From NCBI GenBank assembly GCA_047623555.1, contig JBLHMP010000031.1:1-42539 (forward strand): 42,539 nt of DNA, read 5' to 3'. The notes under the pieces are model-generated. The model ran no database searches and had not been told where the DNA came from. It saw nothing but the letters and a program-made list of their open reading frames with translations. A program made the position numbers and the translations under genes. This document shows positions 16,550-25,108 of this stretch, one piece after another (within the stretch, counting starts at the first letter, position 1; the number at the start of each line of letters is the position of its first letter). Source of the DNA: NORP181 sp047623555. Lineage in GTDB: Bacteria; Pseudomonadota; Alphaproteobacteria; Rhodobacterales; Rhodobacteraceae.

Positions 16550-17302
16550 ATGCGCAGAAAACTCGCCGCTGGAAACTGGAAGATGAACGGAACAGCCGCC
16601 GCCCTGGACGAGCTGTCGGCATTGGCCAAGGCACATCCCACACCCACCTCTGACATCCTCATCTGCCCCCCGGCCCCCCTGATCCACCGCGCCGCACAAA
16701 TGGCAGCAGGCACCGGCATTCAGATCGGTGGACAGGACTGCCATGCGGATCAAAAAGGCGCGCACACCGGCGACAGCAGCGCCGAAATGTTGCTCGATGC
16801 CGGGGCCAAATATGTCATCATTGGCCATTCTGAGCGCCGACAGGACCACGATGAGCATAATGAGGACGTGCGTGCCAAGGCCCGCATCGCAATGGACACT
16901 GGCCTGACCACGATCGTCTGCTTAGGCGAGAGCCTGTCAGAACGCGAAGCCGCCAATACCCTTGATATCATCGGCGGACAACTGTCAGGTTCGGTCCCGG
17001 ATGCCGCCACCGGCCACACTCTGGTGATCGCATATGAACCAATCTGGGCCATCGGCACTGGTCTGGTTCCATCCCTTAGCCAAATCGGCGAAGTGCATGA
17101 TTTCATCCGCGCCCGGCTGGAACGCCGCTTTGGCCCCGGTGTCGGACGGTCGGTGCGCATCCTGTATGGCGGCTCGGTCAATCCGGGCAATGCCGCCGAC
17201 ATCTTTGGCGTGCCCAATGTCGATGGCGCATTGGTTGGCGGTGCCAGCCTGAAAGCGGCGGATTTCTCGGCGATCATCACCGAACTTGAGGCCAGCGCCT
17301 AG
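16550..17302 (+). CDS. tpiA: Triosephosphate isomerase
   Basis: This 250-residue TIM barrel interconverts dihydroxyacetone phosphate and glyceraldehyde-3-phosphate. Catalytic residues are present: K11 (GNWKMN), H93 (IIGHSERR) and E163 (AYEPIWAIGTG, start of loop 6). The phosphate-binding YGGSVN and ALVGGASL segments follow. AGGAG lies upstream of the ATG. The length matches bacterial TpiA. It is followed by a hairpin and is convergent with dctM. Confidence 0.98.
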   Translation: MRRKLAAGNWKMNGTAAALDELSALAKAHPTPTSDILICPPAPLIHRAAQMAAGTGIQIGGQDCHADQKGAHTGDSSAEMLLDAGAKYVIIGHSERRQDHDEHNEDVRAKARIAMDTGLTTIVCLGESLSEREAANTLDIIGGQLSGSVPDAATGHTLVIAYEPIWAIGTGLVPSLSQIGEVHDFIRARLERRFGPGVGRSVRILYGGSVNPGNAADIFGVPNVDGALVGGASLKAADFSAIITELEASA

Positions 17303-17318
17303 CCCCCTCACATCAAAA

Positions 17319-17342
17319 CGCCGTCCCTGAAAAGAGACGGCG
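17319..17342 (+). terminator. Hairpin after tpiA
   Basis: CGCCGTC (17319-17325) and GACGGCG (17336-17342) form a perfect 7-bp stem with a 10-base loop, 17 bases after the tpiA stop. No strong T run follows, so termination strength is uncertain. Confidence 0.55.
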
Positions 17343-17355
17343 CATTGCGGTTTGG

Positions 17356-17384
17356 TTAAATAGAAATGCGCGGTAGCGCTCTAT
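17356..17384 (-). repeat. GCGC-hairpin repeat at the 3' end of dctM
   Basis: The plus strand reads TTAAATAGAAATGCGCGGTA then GCGCTCTAT. A close copy lies at 25109-25135 after the Lrp-type gene. On the minus strand each is a GCGC-N4-GCGC hairpin followed by an AT-rich ATTT tract, as in a weak terminator. This copy overlaps the last bases of dctM. Confidence 0.5.
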
Positions 17385-18799
17385 TTTGTTATGAGCTCTG
17401 GTCCCATCAACGCATTCGGGATCACTGTGCTAAGCCATGGAATATACGTGATCAGGATCAGGAACACGAACAACACCGCCAAAAACGGCAGTGACGCGCG
17501 CACAACGGCCATCATCGACATGCCCGCCACACCCGAGGTCACAAACAGATTGAGCCCCACCGGCGGCGTGATCATCCCGATCTCCATATTGACCACCATG
17601 ATGATGCCCAGGTGGATCGGATCAATGCCCAGCTCCATGGCAATCGGAAACACCAAGGGTGCCACGATAACCAACAAACCCGATGGCTCCATAAACTGAC
17701 CGCCGATCAGCAGGATCACGTTGACCATCACCAGAAACATGATTGGCCCAAAGCCGAAATCCAACATGGCGCTGGCGATGCTTTGCGGCACCTGCTCGTC
17801 CGTCAGAACATGTTTCAGGATCAGCGCATTGGCGATCACAAACATCAACGTCACGGTCAGCTTACCGGCATCAAACAACGCCTTTTTGGTATCGCAATGA
17901 AACCAGACCGTCACCAACGCCAATGGCGCCTGAAACACCGACAGCCTGGCCCGGGTTTCAGTTTCCGCCAGTGGCCCCATGTCGCGATAAATGAACGTCG
18001 CCACAAAAAACGCGTAAACCGATGCCACCGCCGCCGCCTCGGTTGGGGTGAATATCGCGCCTTCTTTGTAGAATCCTAATTCAGGTGACCACCACATATA
18101 GCCATAGATCCCGACCATAATGATCACGACCAGGAACAGCCCCCAAAACGCGTCCCGAAACGACGATCCGATCTCGCGCCAGCCGGCCCATTCGCCTTTG
18201 GGCATATCCTTGATCCGCGCGATAACATAGATCGTCACCATCAGCATGGTACCGGCCAACAGGCCCGGAATGATGCCAGCAAGGAACATCCGCCCCACCG
18301 ACACATCCACCGAGGCCGCATAGACCACCATCACAATGGAGGGCGGGATCAGGATGCCAAGCGTTCCGGCGTTACAGATCACCCCAGCGGCGAATTCCTT
18401 GGTGTACCCCGCCTGCCGCATCGCGGCGATCACGATTGACCCTATGGCCACCACCGTCGCCGGGGACGACCCAGACAACGCCGCAAACATCATACAGGCA
18501 AACACACCGGCAATCGCCAATCCGCCCTGAAAATGGCCAACGCAGGCAATTGAGAACCGGATGATCCGCTGCGCCACGCCGCCCGTGGACATGAACGTCG
18601 AGGCCAAAACAAAGAACGGAATGGCCAGCAGGGTGAAATGGCCCTCAAAGGCTTCAAATAACGTGCCTGCAACCGACGCCAATGAACTGTCGGAATAGAC
18701 CAGCAAAAAGATAGTCGAACTCAGGCCCAGCGAAACGGCGATTGGCACACCGATCAGCATAAAGCCGATCACCATGGTAAAGAGAAGTAGGACGTCCAT
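17381..18799 (-). CDS. dctM: TRAP transporter large membrane subunit (DctM)
   Basis: This 472-residue integral membrane protein has a dozen or so hydrophobic segments. Family landmarks include GVPIAVSLGLSS, FVLASTFMSTGGVAQRII, SGSSPATVVAIGSIVI, GTLGILIPPSIVMVVYA and GMITPPVGLNLFVTSG. DctM is the sodium-coupled transport subunit of tripartite carboxylate transporters. It is longer than the usual 425-440 residues because of a loop of about 40 residues around 245-300 (WWSPELGFYKEGAIFTPTEA...). The ATG shares a base with the dctQ stop. The substrate is not visible from sequence; C4-dicarboxylates are suggested by the DctBD-like regulators. Confidence 0.93.
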   Translation of the reverse strand: MDVLLLFTMVIGFMLIGVPIAVSLGLSSTIFLLVYSDSSLASVAGTLFEAFEGHFTLLAIPFFVLASTFMSTGGVAQRIIRFSIACVGHFQGGLAIAGVFACMMFAALSGSSPATVVAIGSIVIAAMRQAGYTKEFAAGVICNAGTLGILIPPSIVMVVYAASVDVSVGRMFLAGIIPGLLAGTMLMVTIYVIARIKDMPKGEWAGWREIGSSFRDAFWGLFLVVIIMVGIYGYMWWSPELGFYKEGAIFTPTEAAAVASVYAFFVATFIYRDMGPLAETETRARLSVFQAPLALVTVWFHCDTKKALFDAGKLTVTLMFVIANALILKHVLTDEQVPQSIASAMLDFGFGPIMFLVMVNVILLIGGQFMEPSGLLVIVAPLVFPIAMELGIDPIHLGIIMVVNMEIGMITPPVGLNLFVTSGVAGMSMMAVVRASLPFLAVLFVFLILITYIPWLSTVIPNALMGPELITK

Positions 18800-19455
18800 T
18801 ATTCACCTTCCGTGGCGCGCGCACGTGCCCCTTCAATCTCATCTTCGACCTCGTGACTGGCGACAATCCGGTCGGTTTCACCACGCCAGACCTGCCCGGC
18901 AACCTGCACAAAGCGGAACAGCATCAACGCCATCGACACCGGCAGCACCAGATAGGGCACAATTTTCGGGATTTTCTCATAGGCTTCGTCATAGTTGATC
19001 AGTGGTTCCAGCCAGCTGAGCCACCAAACCATCGGCACATCCTGCACCTCATAGAAACTTTGGCTGCGGGCTTTCATATCAAACCCGGTGGGAAACCAGC
19101 GTCCTGACGTCGGCGGCAGATCGGCAAAGACGGCCCAATAATCATAGGCGCCTTTCAGCATCAGCAAGGAAAACACCAGACAGGCCGTGACCGAAATCAG
19201 CGCCAGAATGCGCCGGGGCCGCGGGGGTAAAATGTTCACAATCGCATCTACTCCCAGATGCGCGTGTTTTTTCACCGCATAGGATGCCCCCAGCAAAACC
19301 AGCCAGGCGAACAAGAACACAGTCAGCTCAAGTGCCCATAATATGTTGGAATTAAACGCAAACCTCGCGATTACATTGGCGAATGTTATTACTGTCATAA
19401 GACCCAAAAGCACGGCAATCACCGTCTCTTCAATCTCGTCAACCAGTTTGCCCAT
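18799..19455 (-). CDS. dctQ: TRAP transporter small membrane subunit (DctQ)
   Basis: This 218-residue protein has four hydrophobic segments (about 12-32, 45-60, 85-107 and 165-185) and the DctQ signature around ANVIARFAFNSNILWALELT and KKHAHLGVDAI. It joins DctM to form the membrane complex that receives substrate from DctP. A loop of about 50 residues (YWAVFADLPPTSGRW...) between segments three and four makes it longer than the typical 160-180. It lies 84 bases downstream of dctP, with a stem-loop between. Confidence 0.92.
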   Translation of the reverse strand: MGKLVDEIEETVIAVLLGLMTVITFANVIARFAFNSNILWALELTVFLFAWLVLLGASYAVKKHAHLGVDAIVNILPPRPRRILALISVTACLVFSLLMLKGAYDYWAVFADLPPTSGRWFPTGFDMKARSQSFYEVQDVPMVWWLSWLEPLINYDEAYEKIPKIVPYLVLPVSMALMLFRFVQVAGQVWRGETDRIVASHEVEDEIEGARARATEGE

Positions 19456-19487
19456 TCTGTCCCCCTCCCGGCATCTGTTTACAAATA

Positions 19488-19512
19488 GGGCGGGCCAAAT
19501 ATCAGCCCGCCC
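19488..19512 (-). terminator. Stem-loop between dctP and dctQ
   Basis: The minus strand has a perfect GGGCGGGC / GCCCGCCC stem with a 9-base loop, followed by TATTTG. It lies 28 bases after the dctP stop and about 30 bases before the dctQ start. Such intercistronic hairpins can stabilise the upstream message or partly terminate, which would give more binding protein than membrane subunits. Effect inferred. Confidence 0.55.
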
Positions 19513-19539
19513 GTAGGGTACGCATTTAGCGCACCAGTC

Positions 19540-20541
19540 TTACATGTCGGAATTGATCGCCTGGGCCGCGTCAATCTTATCTTGACCCACATCATCCGCG
19601 AACTGCGACCAGACTGGCATCATGGTATCAACCCATGCCTGACGCTGTTCTGCATTCAGTTCAACTATGGTGCCACCTGCGTCCAGGATAGACTGACGCG
19701 CAGCCTCATTAACCGCAAAGGCTTCGGAATTGCGCAATTCGGTGACTTCGCCCAAAATGGTCAGGAACTGGTCCCGCACTTCTGGGTCCAGGCTGTCCAG
19801 CCAATCCACCGATGTCACAACCAAATAGTCGATGATGCCGTGGTTGGTTTCGGTTACACCGTCCTGCACTTCAAAGAACTTTTTGCCATAGATGTTGGAC
19901 CAGGTGTTTTCCTGACCATCCACAACACCCTGCTGCAGCGCACCGTACACTTCGGAAAACGCCATTTTCTGCGGGCTACCACCGATGGCTTCCATCTGTG
20001 CGACCAGAACGTCAGACGACTGAACCCGGAATTTCAGTCCATTGGCGTCTGTTGGATTAACCAGCGGCTTGTTGGCCGACATTTGTTTCATGCCATTGTG
20101 CCAAAACGCCAGCCCTTGCAGACCACGGCGCTGCATGCTGTCCAGCAATGCCTGACCATCTTCAGAGCCCTGAAATGCGTCAACAGCTGCGATGTTTTTG
20201 AACATGAACGGCAGATCAAACAGGCGGAACTGTTTGGTGAACTTTTCAAACTTGGACAGCGACGGCGCCGCCAGTTGCACATCGCCCTGCAACATCGCCT
20301 CAAGCACTTTGTTGTCATTATAAAGCGTCGAATTTGGGTACACTTCCATGCACATCACGCCATTCATCTCGGCATTGACGCGCTGCTCAAGCAACGTGGC
20401 AGCGATGCCTTTGGGGTGCTTGTCAGTGTTGGTCACATGCGCAAATTTGACGACGATTTCGCCTTCTTCACAGCTGGCAAAACCTGCAGTTGCGGTGACG
20501 CTAAGCGCCAGGGCCGTAGCGGCGGTTGTCAGAAATTTCAT
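19540..20541 (-). CDS. dctP: TRAP transporter periplasmic binding protein (DctP)
   Basis: From ATG 20541 this is a 333-residue precursor with a clear signal peptide (MKFLTTAATALALSVTATAG, cleavage near FAS-CEEG). It has the family core, including the conserved Arg in GLKFRVQSSDV, FSEVYGALQQGVVDGQENTW and TNHGIIDYLVVTS. The protein captures an organic acid in the periplasm and delivers it to DctQM. GGGAGG lies 9 bases before this ATG. The frame is open to 20643, but that extension lies before the signal peptide and is not used. Substrate specificity cannot be read here. Confidence 0.95.
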   Translation of the reverse strand: MKFLTTAATALALSVTATAGFASCEEGEIVVKFAHVTNTDKHPKGIAATLLEQRVNAEMNGVMCMEVYPNSTLYNDNKVLEAMLQGDVQLAAPSLSKFEKFTKQFRLFDLPFMFKNIAAVDAFQGSEDGQALLDSMQRRGLQGLAFWHNGMKQMSANKPLVNPTDANGLKFRVQSSDVLVAQMEAIGGSPQKMAFSEVYGALQQGVVDGQENTWSNIYGKKFFEVQDGVTETNHGIIDYLVVTSVDWLDSLDPEVRDQFLTILGEVTELRNSEAFAVNEAARQSILDAGGTIVELNAEQRQAWVDTMMPVWSQFADDVGQDKIDAAQAINSDM

Positions 20542-20570
20542 CGGTTTTTCCTCCCGAAAAGTCATACTCT

Positions 20571-20640
20571 GCGGGCCTAGGCCCGCTCGCACCGAGATTC
20601 GGCACGCTAAGAAGAGTGAAGCGAATCGCACAGATTCGCT
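20571..20640. promoter_or_regulatory. Palindrome and hairpin in the dctP leader
   Basis: GCGGGCCTAGGCCCGC (20571-20586) is a perfect 16-bp palindrome. AGCGAATC (20620-20627) and GATTCGCT (20633-20640) form a perfect 8-bp stem around a 5-base loop. Both lie 30-100 bases upstream of the dctP start codon, so they may be in the 5' leader or promoter. No sigma-54 -24/-12 element was found in 20542-20793. Confidence 0.4.
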
Positions 20641-20739
20641 CAATCTTTTGTGACAGCGACATGGAATTTTTAGTTAATTTAATGTTATTAACAGCTTATA
20701 ACCTGCTTTGAGTACTCGGCTTATCACCACGGTGCCGTG

Positions 20740-20792
20740 TTGTGCGATTCTCCGCACAACACGATTCGCCAGTTGTGCGATATTCCGCACAG
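20740..20792. promoter_or_regulatory. Paired palindromic sites, probable DctD binding sites
   Basis: TTGTGCGATTCTCCGCACAA (20740-20759) and TTGTGCGATATTCCGCACAG (20773-20792) share TGTGCG-N6-CGCACA arms. Their centres are 33 bp apart, about three helical turns, so both would face the same side. They lie 208 and 241 bp upstream of the dctP ATG and abut the dctD stop. The arms agree with my memory of DctD-type upstream activator sequences in alphaproteobacteria. That DctD binds here is an inference. Confidence 0.65.
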
Positions 20793-20793
20793 A

Positions 20794-22023
20794 TCAGCGC
20801 CGAAACGCCTCGGGGCGAATCCCATATCGGGCCAGTTTGTCATAAAATGTCTTGCGCGGCAGTTTCAGCGCCTTTGCCGCTTCGCTGGCCTGCCCGCCGG
20901 ACCGGCGCAACGCCGCCTCGAGCAGCGATTGTTCCACCTGCGCCATCCGATCAACCAAGCCGATCTCGCCCACATCACGGACATCGCCACCGACATCTTC
21001 CTGCAACCCCAATGCAAATCGCATCGCATCCGACATCAGCCCGCGCGCATTGCCCGGCCAATCCTGCGCTATCAACCCGGCAATCACCTCCGGCGTGATC
21101 TCGGGCGCCCGCAGCCCGGCCTGTTCACTGGCCTGCGCCACATATTTGCGAAACATATCGGCAATGTCTTCGGGACGTTCCGCAAGCGACGGAATCCGCA
21201 CTGTCATCACCTGCAGCCGGTAATATAAATCGGCGGTAATCTGCCCTGCCTCAAGCACCAGCGTATTGCCCGCCATCAACCGCACATCGCCCCCGGCATC
21301 AAGCGCTTCGGTTAGCGCAATCTGGGTGTCCGCGCTCATCTGTGTTACCTCGTCGATGAACAGCGAGCCTCCGGCACTCAGGGTTAACGCCTGCGTCAGC
21401 GCCCCCCGATCCAACCCCGCTGCCGCGCGTTTCTCAAACGGCCCCTGCGCGCGGTCTGAACACAGGTGGATCACCTCGGCCACCTTGGAAATACCGCTGC
21501 CCGGTGGACCGGTCACCAGAACCTCGGTATCAACCCCAGCCACCCGGCGCACCCGGGCACGCAGGTCGTTTGACAGAACAGACACCCCAAATATCAGCCG
21601 CGCCGCCGGATCACCCGCCTCACGCTGCACCAGATCGGCGCGCGCCTCAATTGCGGCAATACGCACGGCCATGGCCCGGTTCAGAACCGCAACCAAATCG
21701 CCCGGCGCACAGGGTTTTTCCAGAAAATCAAATGCGCCCTGCTCCATCGCCGACACCGCCATCGGAATGTCACCCTCGCCGGTCAACAACACCACCGGCA
21801 GCGCGTCATCAACATCGCGCGCATAGGCCAACAGATGAAATCCATCGCGCCCCGGCATTCGCATATCAGATAGGATCACCCCGGCGAAATCACGGGTAAT
21901 GTGGTCTTTGGCGGCAACAAACGATCCGGCAGTGATCGGCATAAATCCTGCCAGATCAAGCGTTTGCGCCAATGCATCGCGCACGGCTGCATCATCATCA
22001 ACCAGCAAAACAGGCACGCTCAT
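20794..22023 (-). CDS. dctD: DctD-like response regulator with a degenerate AAA+ domain
   Basis: This 409-residue protein has an intact receiver domain: acidic pocket D9-D11, phospho-acceptor D53 (LSDMRMP), T81 and K103. The central domain aligns with sigma-54 activators, but Walker A reads GPPGSGIS (172-179), with Ile in place of the catalytic Lys. The GAFTGA loop that contacts sigma-54 is absent: the sequence goes from PFEKRAAAGLDRGALTQA to the Walker B-like GGSLFIDEV. The Fis-type helix-turn-helix at the C terminus is kept (AAKALKLPRKTFYDKLARYG). It overlaps dctB by four bases. It probably binds the paired palindromes beside its own 3' end and activates dctPQM without sigma-54 ATPase action. 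Confidence 0.88.
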   Translation of the reverse strand: MSVPVLLVDDDAAVRDALAQTLDLAGFMPITAGSFVAAKDHITRDFAGVILSDMRMPGRDGFHLLAYARDVDDALPVVLLTGEGDIPMAVSAMEQGAFDFLEKPCAPGDLVAVLNRAMAVRIAAIEARADLVQREAGDPAARLIFGVSVLSNDLRARVRRVAGVDTEVLVTGPPGSGISKVAEVIHLCSDRAQGPFEKRAAAGLDRGALTQALTLSAGGSLFIDEVTQMSADTQIALTEALDAGGDVRLMAGNTLVLEAGQITADLYYRLQVMTVRIPSLAERPEDIADMFRKYVAQASEQAGLRAPEITPEVIAGLIAQDWPGNARGLMSDAMRFALGLQEDVGGDVRDVGEIGLVDRMAQVEQSLLEAALRRSGGQASEAAKALKLPRKTFYDKLARYGIRPEAFRR

Positions 22024-23783
22024 GCCGCCACCTCATCGCGCCAGCGTTCCAATTGTACGGTAAATAACGCGCCACCCCCCGGTATATTTTCGCCGCGAAT
22101 ATCGCCGCCAAAGCTTTGCACGATGCCGTATGAAATTGACAGGCCAAGGCCCATGCCCTCGGACGCGCCCACCTCTTTGGTGGAATAAAACGGCTCAAAC
22201 ATCTTGTCAGGCACCTCAATTCCGGGCCCGGTATCGCGCACTGACACGATCAATTGCGCCCCATCCAGAACCTCAAGGCTCAGCACCTTGCGGTCACTCT
22301 CGGCCATGGCATCCGCCGCGTTACTGAGCAGATTGACAAACACCTGCCCCAGCCGCACCTCGCCACCATGCACCCAGACCGGATTTGTCGGCTTGTTGTA
22401 ATCCAACTGTACCCCGTCCTGGCGCAATCTTGGCCCGGTCAGCTCAATCACCGCATCCATCACCGCGACAATATCAACCCGCCCGGCGGCCTCGCTCTCT
22501 TGTCGCGCAAAGGCGCGCAGGTTCTTGATGATCCGCCCCATGCGGCGCGCCAAATCGGAAATCCGACCCAGATTGTCAGCCGCAACATCCGGCCGCCCCC
22601 GCTCTAGATACTGCGCGCCATTCTCGGCAAACGACCGGATCGCCATCAATGGTTGGTTCAATTCATGACTGATCCCGGCACTCATCTGCCCCAGCGCCGA
22701 CAACTTCCCCGCCTGTACCAAATCCGCCTGTGCCTGTTTCAGTGCCGCTTCGGCCTCTTGCCGCTCGGCCACTTCGCGGCGCAATTGCTCGTTGCTGGCC
22801 GACAATTCGCGCGTGCGTTCCTTGACCCGGCTTTCCAGCACCACATTTGCCAACGCCAACGTGCGCCGCCGTTCCGTCGCCAGATACAACAGCGCGCCAA
22901 ACGCCAAACAGATCGCCAGCACAGCCGAGGCCTGTAGCGCCGCCAACCTCCGTGCCGGTGCGACGCTCACCAAAACCTCGCCGCGCAATCCAATCACCGG
23001 CAAATCCTGCACCAAATGCAAGGCGCGTTTCGGCAGATACGGGCCCCACCCCAGATGCCAGACGTTGTGATCGCCGATCTGTTGCACCTCAAACGGGCGC
23101 GGAGCACCGCTGGCCGGGTTCAACCCTTGCGCATCCTGACTACGGATCCAAAACAACAGCTCGGACCGGTTGGAGATAAACACCTGCCCTATTGCGTCGG
23201 TAAAAAACACCGCGGGCGTACTGCCTCGCCAGTTCCATTCCACATCCTCAATATCAGCGACAATAATCAGCGCGCCCCGCACCCGGCCATCCGCGTCAAA
23301 CGCAGGTGCGGCATAGATATAGGCGCGCAAATCCAGATTCCCGACAAGGCCATGATCGCTTCCCAAAGCGCCGTGCATGGCGCGTCGAAAATACGGGGTA
23401 TCACTGACATCCGCCCCCAACACACCATGTGCAGCCGCCAAAACAACGCCCGCAGTATCGACGAACATCACATCCAACGCTGCCGTCTTATCAGCAATCT
23501 CAAGCAACAGCATCTGCGCCGCCTGTTGCCGATCGACGTCCAACAATCCGGTCAATCCCGGGTGATCTGCGGTCAACACCGCCAGTTCCTGATAGCCCTG
23601 CAATTGCGTGCTCAGACGGTCACTGGCCAGCGCCAGATCGCTTTGCGCCCGGCGCGCCAATTGATCCAACGCCTGACGATAGCCGTAATACCAAACCCCA
23701 GCCGCCAAAGCCGTCACCACCAGCACAAAACCCAGCACAATCGACTCTCTTTGATAACGTCTTTGATCATCAGATGTGGTCAT
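22020..23783 (-). CDS. dctB: DctB-like sensor histidine kinase
   Basis: This 587-residue membrane kinase has transmembrane segments at about 15-34 and 284-302 around a roughly 250-residue periplasmic sensor region of double PAS (dCache) type, with FVDTAGVVLAAAHG and DTPYFRRAMHGALGSDHG. A coiled linker follows (310-355). The phospho-acceptor is H373 in ISHELNQPL. N and G boxes are NLLSNAADA, RDTGPGI and GMGLGLSIS. In rhizobial DctB the periplasmic domain binds C4-dicarboxylates. The TRAP genes downstream on the same strand suggest a similar ligand. It is divergent from the P450 gene. Confidence 0.93.
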   Translation of the reverse strand: MTTSDDQRRYQRESIVLGFVLVVTALAAGVWYYGYRQALDQLARRAQSDLALASDRLSTQLQGYQELAVLTADHPGLTGLLDVDRQQAAQMLLLEIADKTAALDVMFVDTAGVVLAAAHGVLGADVSDTPYFRRAMHGALGSDHGLVGNLDLRAYIYAAPAFDADGRVRGALIIVADIEDVEWNWRGSTPAVFFTDAIGQVFISNRSELLFWIRSQDAQGLNPASGAPRPFEVQQIGDHNVWHLGWGPYLPKRALHLVQDLPVIGLRGEVLVSVAPARRLAALQASAVLAICLAFGALLYLATERRRTLALANVVLESRVKERTRELSASNEQLRREVAERQEAEAALKQAQADLVQAGKLSALGQMSAGISHELNQPLMAIRSFAENGAQYLERGRPDVAADNLGRISDLARRMGRIIKNLRAFARQESEAAGRVDIVAVMDAVIELTGPRLRQDGVQLDYNKPTNPVWVHGGEVRLGQVFVNLLSNAADAMAESDRKVLSLEVLDGAQLIVSVRDTGPGIEVPDKMFEPFYSTKEVGASEGMGLGLSISYGIVQSFGGDIRGENIPGGGALFTVQLERWRDEVAA

Positions 23784-23841
23784 ATTGTCAGCTTATCAAA
23801 CCAAGGCTTGCATTGACCAGAGAGCTTGGCATTTTAGCGCC

Positions 23842-25020
23842 ATGAAAACACTGCACCAATCCCCGACCGATCCGGACTTTGTCCAGAACCCCTATCCGTT
23901 TTACGACGCCGCGCGCGCCGACGGAGCTTTGCACTTTTGGGCTGACTACAACATGGTCGCCGCCTTCAGCCATGAAGCCGTGCAAACCTTGCTCAAGGAT
24001 CGCCGCTTTGGCCGCGAAATCCCGGCAGAACAGGCCACGCCCGGTGCCGACCACCTGGCACCGTTTTACAAGGTCGAGGCCACCTCGATGCTGGACGCCG
24101 AACCACCGCGCCACACCCGCCTGCGCTCGCTGATTCTGCGCGCGTTTACGTCGCGCCAGATCACCGCCATGGCCCCGGATATCACCGCCCTTAGCCACCA
24201 GTTGATTGATGCATTTCCAAATGAACCCTTCGATCTGATCCCGGCCTATTGCAGCCAGATCCCAGTAATTATCATTGCACGGCTCCTCGGAGTGCCCGAA
24301 GACAGGGCGCCGCAACTGTTGCAGTGGTCCCACGACATGGTGGCGATGTATCAGGCCAGCCGCACCCGCGAAACCGAAGACGCCGCCGCCCTGGCCTCAA
24401 CGCAATTCAGCACCTTTCTCACCGACTATATCAACAGCCGCCGTGCCAACCCCAAAGACGACCTGATCACCCGCCTGATTACCGCCGAAGAAGACGGCGA
24501 AAAGCTATCGACGGACGAACTCATCGGCACCTGCATCCTGTTGCTCAATGCCGGACACGAGGCGACAGTTCACTCGCTGGCAAATGGTGTCAAAACCCTG
24601 CTGGAAACCAACTCCGACCGAAAATACCTAACGCCCAACCATATCGCCGAAACCGCCGAAGAAATTGTGCGCTACGATCCACCGCTGCACATGTTCACCC
24701 GCTATGCCTATGAAACGGTTACGATATTTGGCCATACCTTCCAGCGTGGCGATCAGGTTGCGTTGATGCTGGCCTCGGCCAATCGCGACGCAAAAACCTG
24801 GGACAATCCCAACCAGTTTGACCCGACCAGAGCCATTCAAACCAACACCAGCTTTGGCGGCGGTTTGCATTTCTGCGTCGGCGCGCCACTGGCCCGGCAA
24901 GAGCTACAAATCGCCCTGCCTATCCTGTTTGAGCGTTGCCCAGGCCTGACCCTGACAAAACCAAGCTATGCCAACACCTACCATTTCCACGGGCTAACCA
25001 AACTCATGGTCACAAAATAA
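23842..25020 (+). CDS. Cytochrome P450
   Basis: This 392-residue soluble bacterial P450 has the I-helix oxygen-activation motif LLNAGHEATVH, the ExxR of the K helix (EEIVRYDPPLHMF) and the haem loop FGGGLHFCVGAPLAR with the Cys ligand at residue 345. The start at ATG 23842 gives the usual N terminus (FVQNPYPFYDAARADGALHF). An in-frame ATG at 23776 would overlap the dctB promoter region. No ferredoxin or reductase gene is adjacent, so the redox partner is unknown. The substrate cannot be predicted. The gene reads toward the Lrp-type gene, which is convergent. Confidence 0.95.
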   Translation: MKTLHQSPTDPDFVQNPYPFYDAARADGALHFWADYNMVAAFSHEAVQTLLKDRRFGREIPAEQATPGADHLAPFYKVEATSMLDAEPPRHTRLRSLILRAFTSRQITAMAPDITALSHQLIDAFPNEPFDLIPAYCSQIPVIIIARLLGVPEDRAPQLLQWSHDMVAMYQASRTRETEDAAALASTQFSTFLTDYINSRRANPKDDLITRLITAEEDGEKLSTDELIGTCILLLNAGHEATVHSLANGVKTLLETNSDRKYLTPNHIAETAEEIVRYDPPLHMFTRYAYETVTIFGHTFQRGDQVALMLASANRDAKTWDNPNQFDPTRAIQTNTSFGGGLHFCVGAPLARQELQIALPILFERCPGLTLTKPSYANTYHFHGLTKLMVTK

Positions 25021-25035
25021 CCACCAACCCAACGG

Positions 25036-25069
25036 TTTCTTCTCGTCAAAAATACCTAAACCGCCCCCC
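25036..25069. repeat. Degenerate TTCTTCTCGNCAAAAATACC repeat
   Basis: TTTCTTCTCGTCAAAAATAC starts at 25036 and continues into CTAAACCGCCCCCC. It matches the element at 29152-29187 (ATTCTTCTCGGCAAAAATAC, then CTCCGCCGGAGG) over about 20 bases and then decays. It lies 16 bases after the P450 stop codon. Confidence 0.6.
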
Positions 25070-25108
25070 GCAATAGCGCCGGAAATTCTGGCGTCGCCTC
25101 TCCGCACA

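Noticed and set aside
19582..20580. 332-codon plus-strand open frame opposite dctP
   Set aside because: It is antisense to a clear binding-protein gene, has no recognisable domain and shows His/Gln/Arg-rich composition typical of a shadow frame.
20542..20643. 34-residue N-terminal extension of DctP
   Set aside because: It precedes a perfect signal peptide at ATG 20541 with a strong ribosome-binding site; the extension would bury the signal.
20542..20793. Sigma-54 promoter before dctP
   Set aside because: No GG-N10-GC arrangement with acceptable flanks was found on the minus strand.
23016..23816. 266-codon plus-strand open frame opposite dctB
   Set aside because: It is the complement of a well-supported sensor kinase gene and has no family resemblance.
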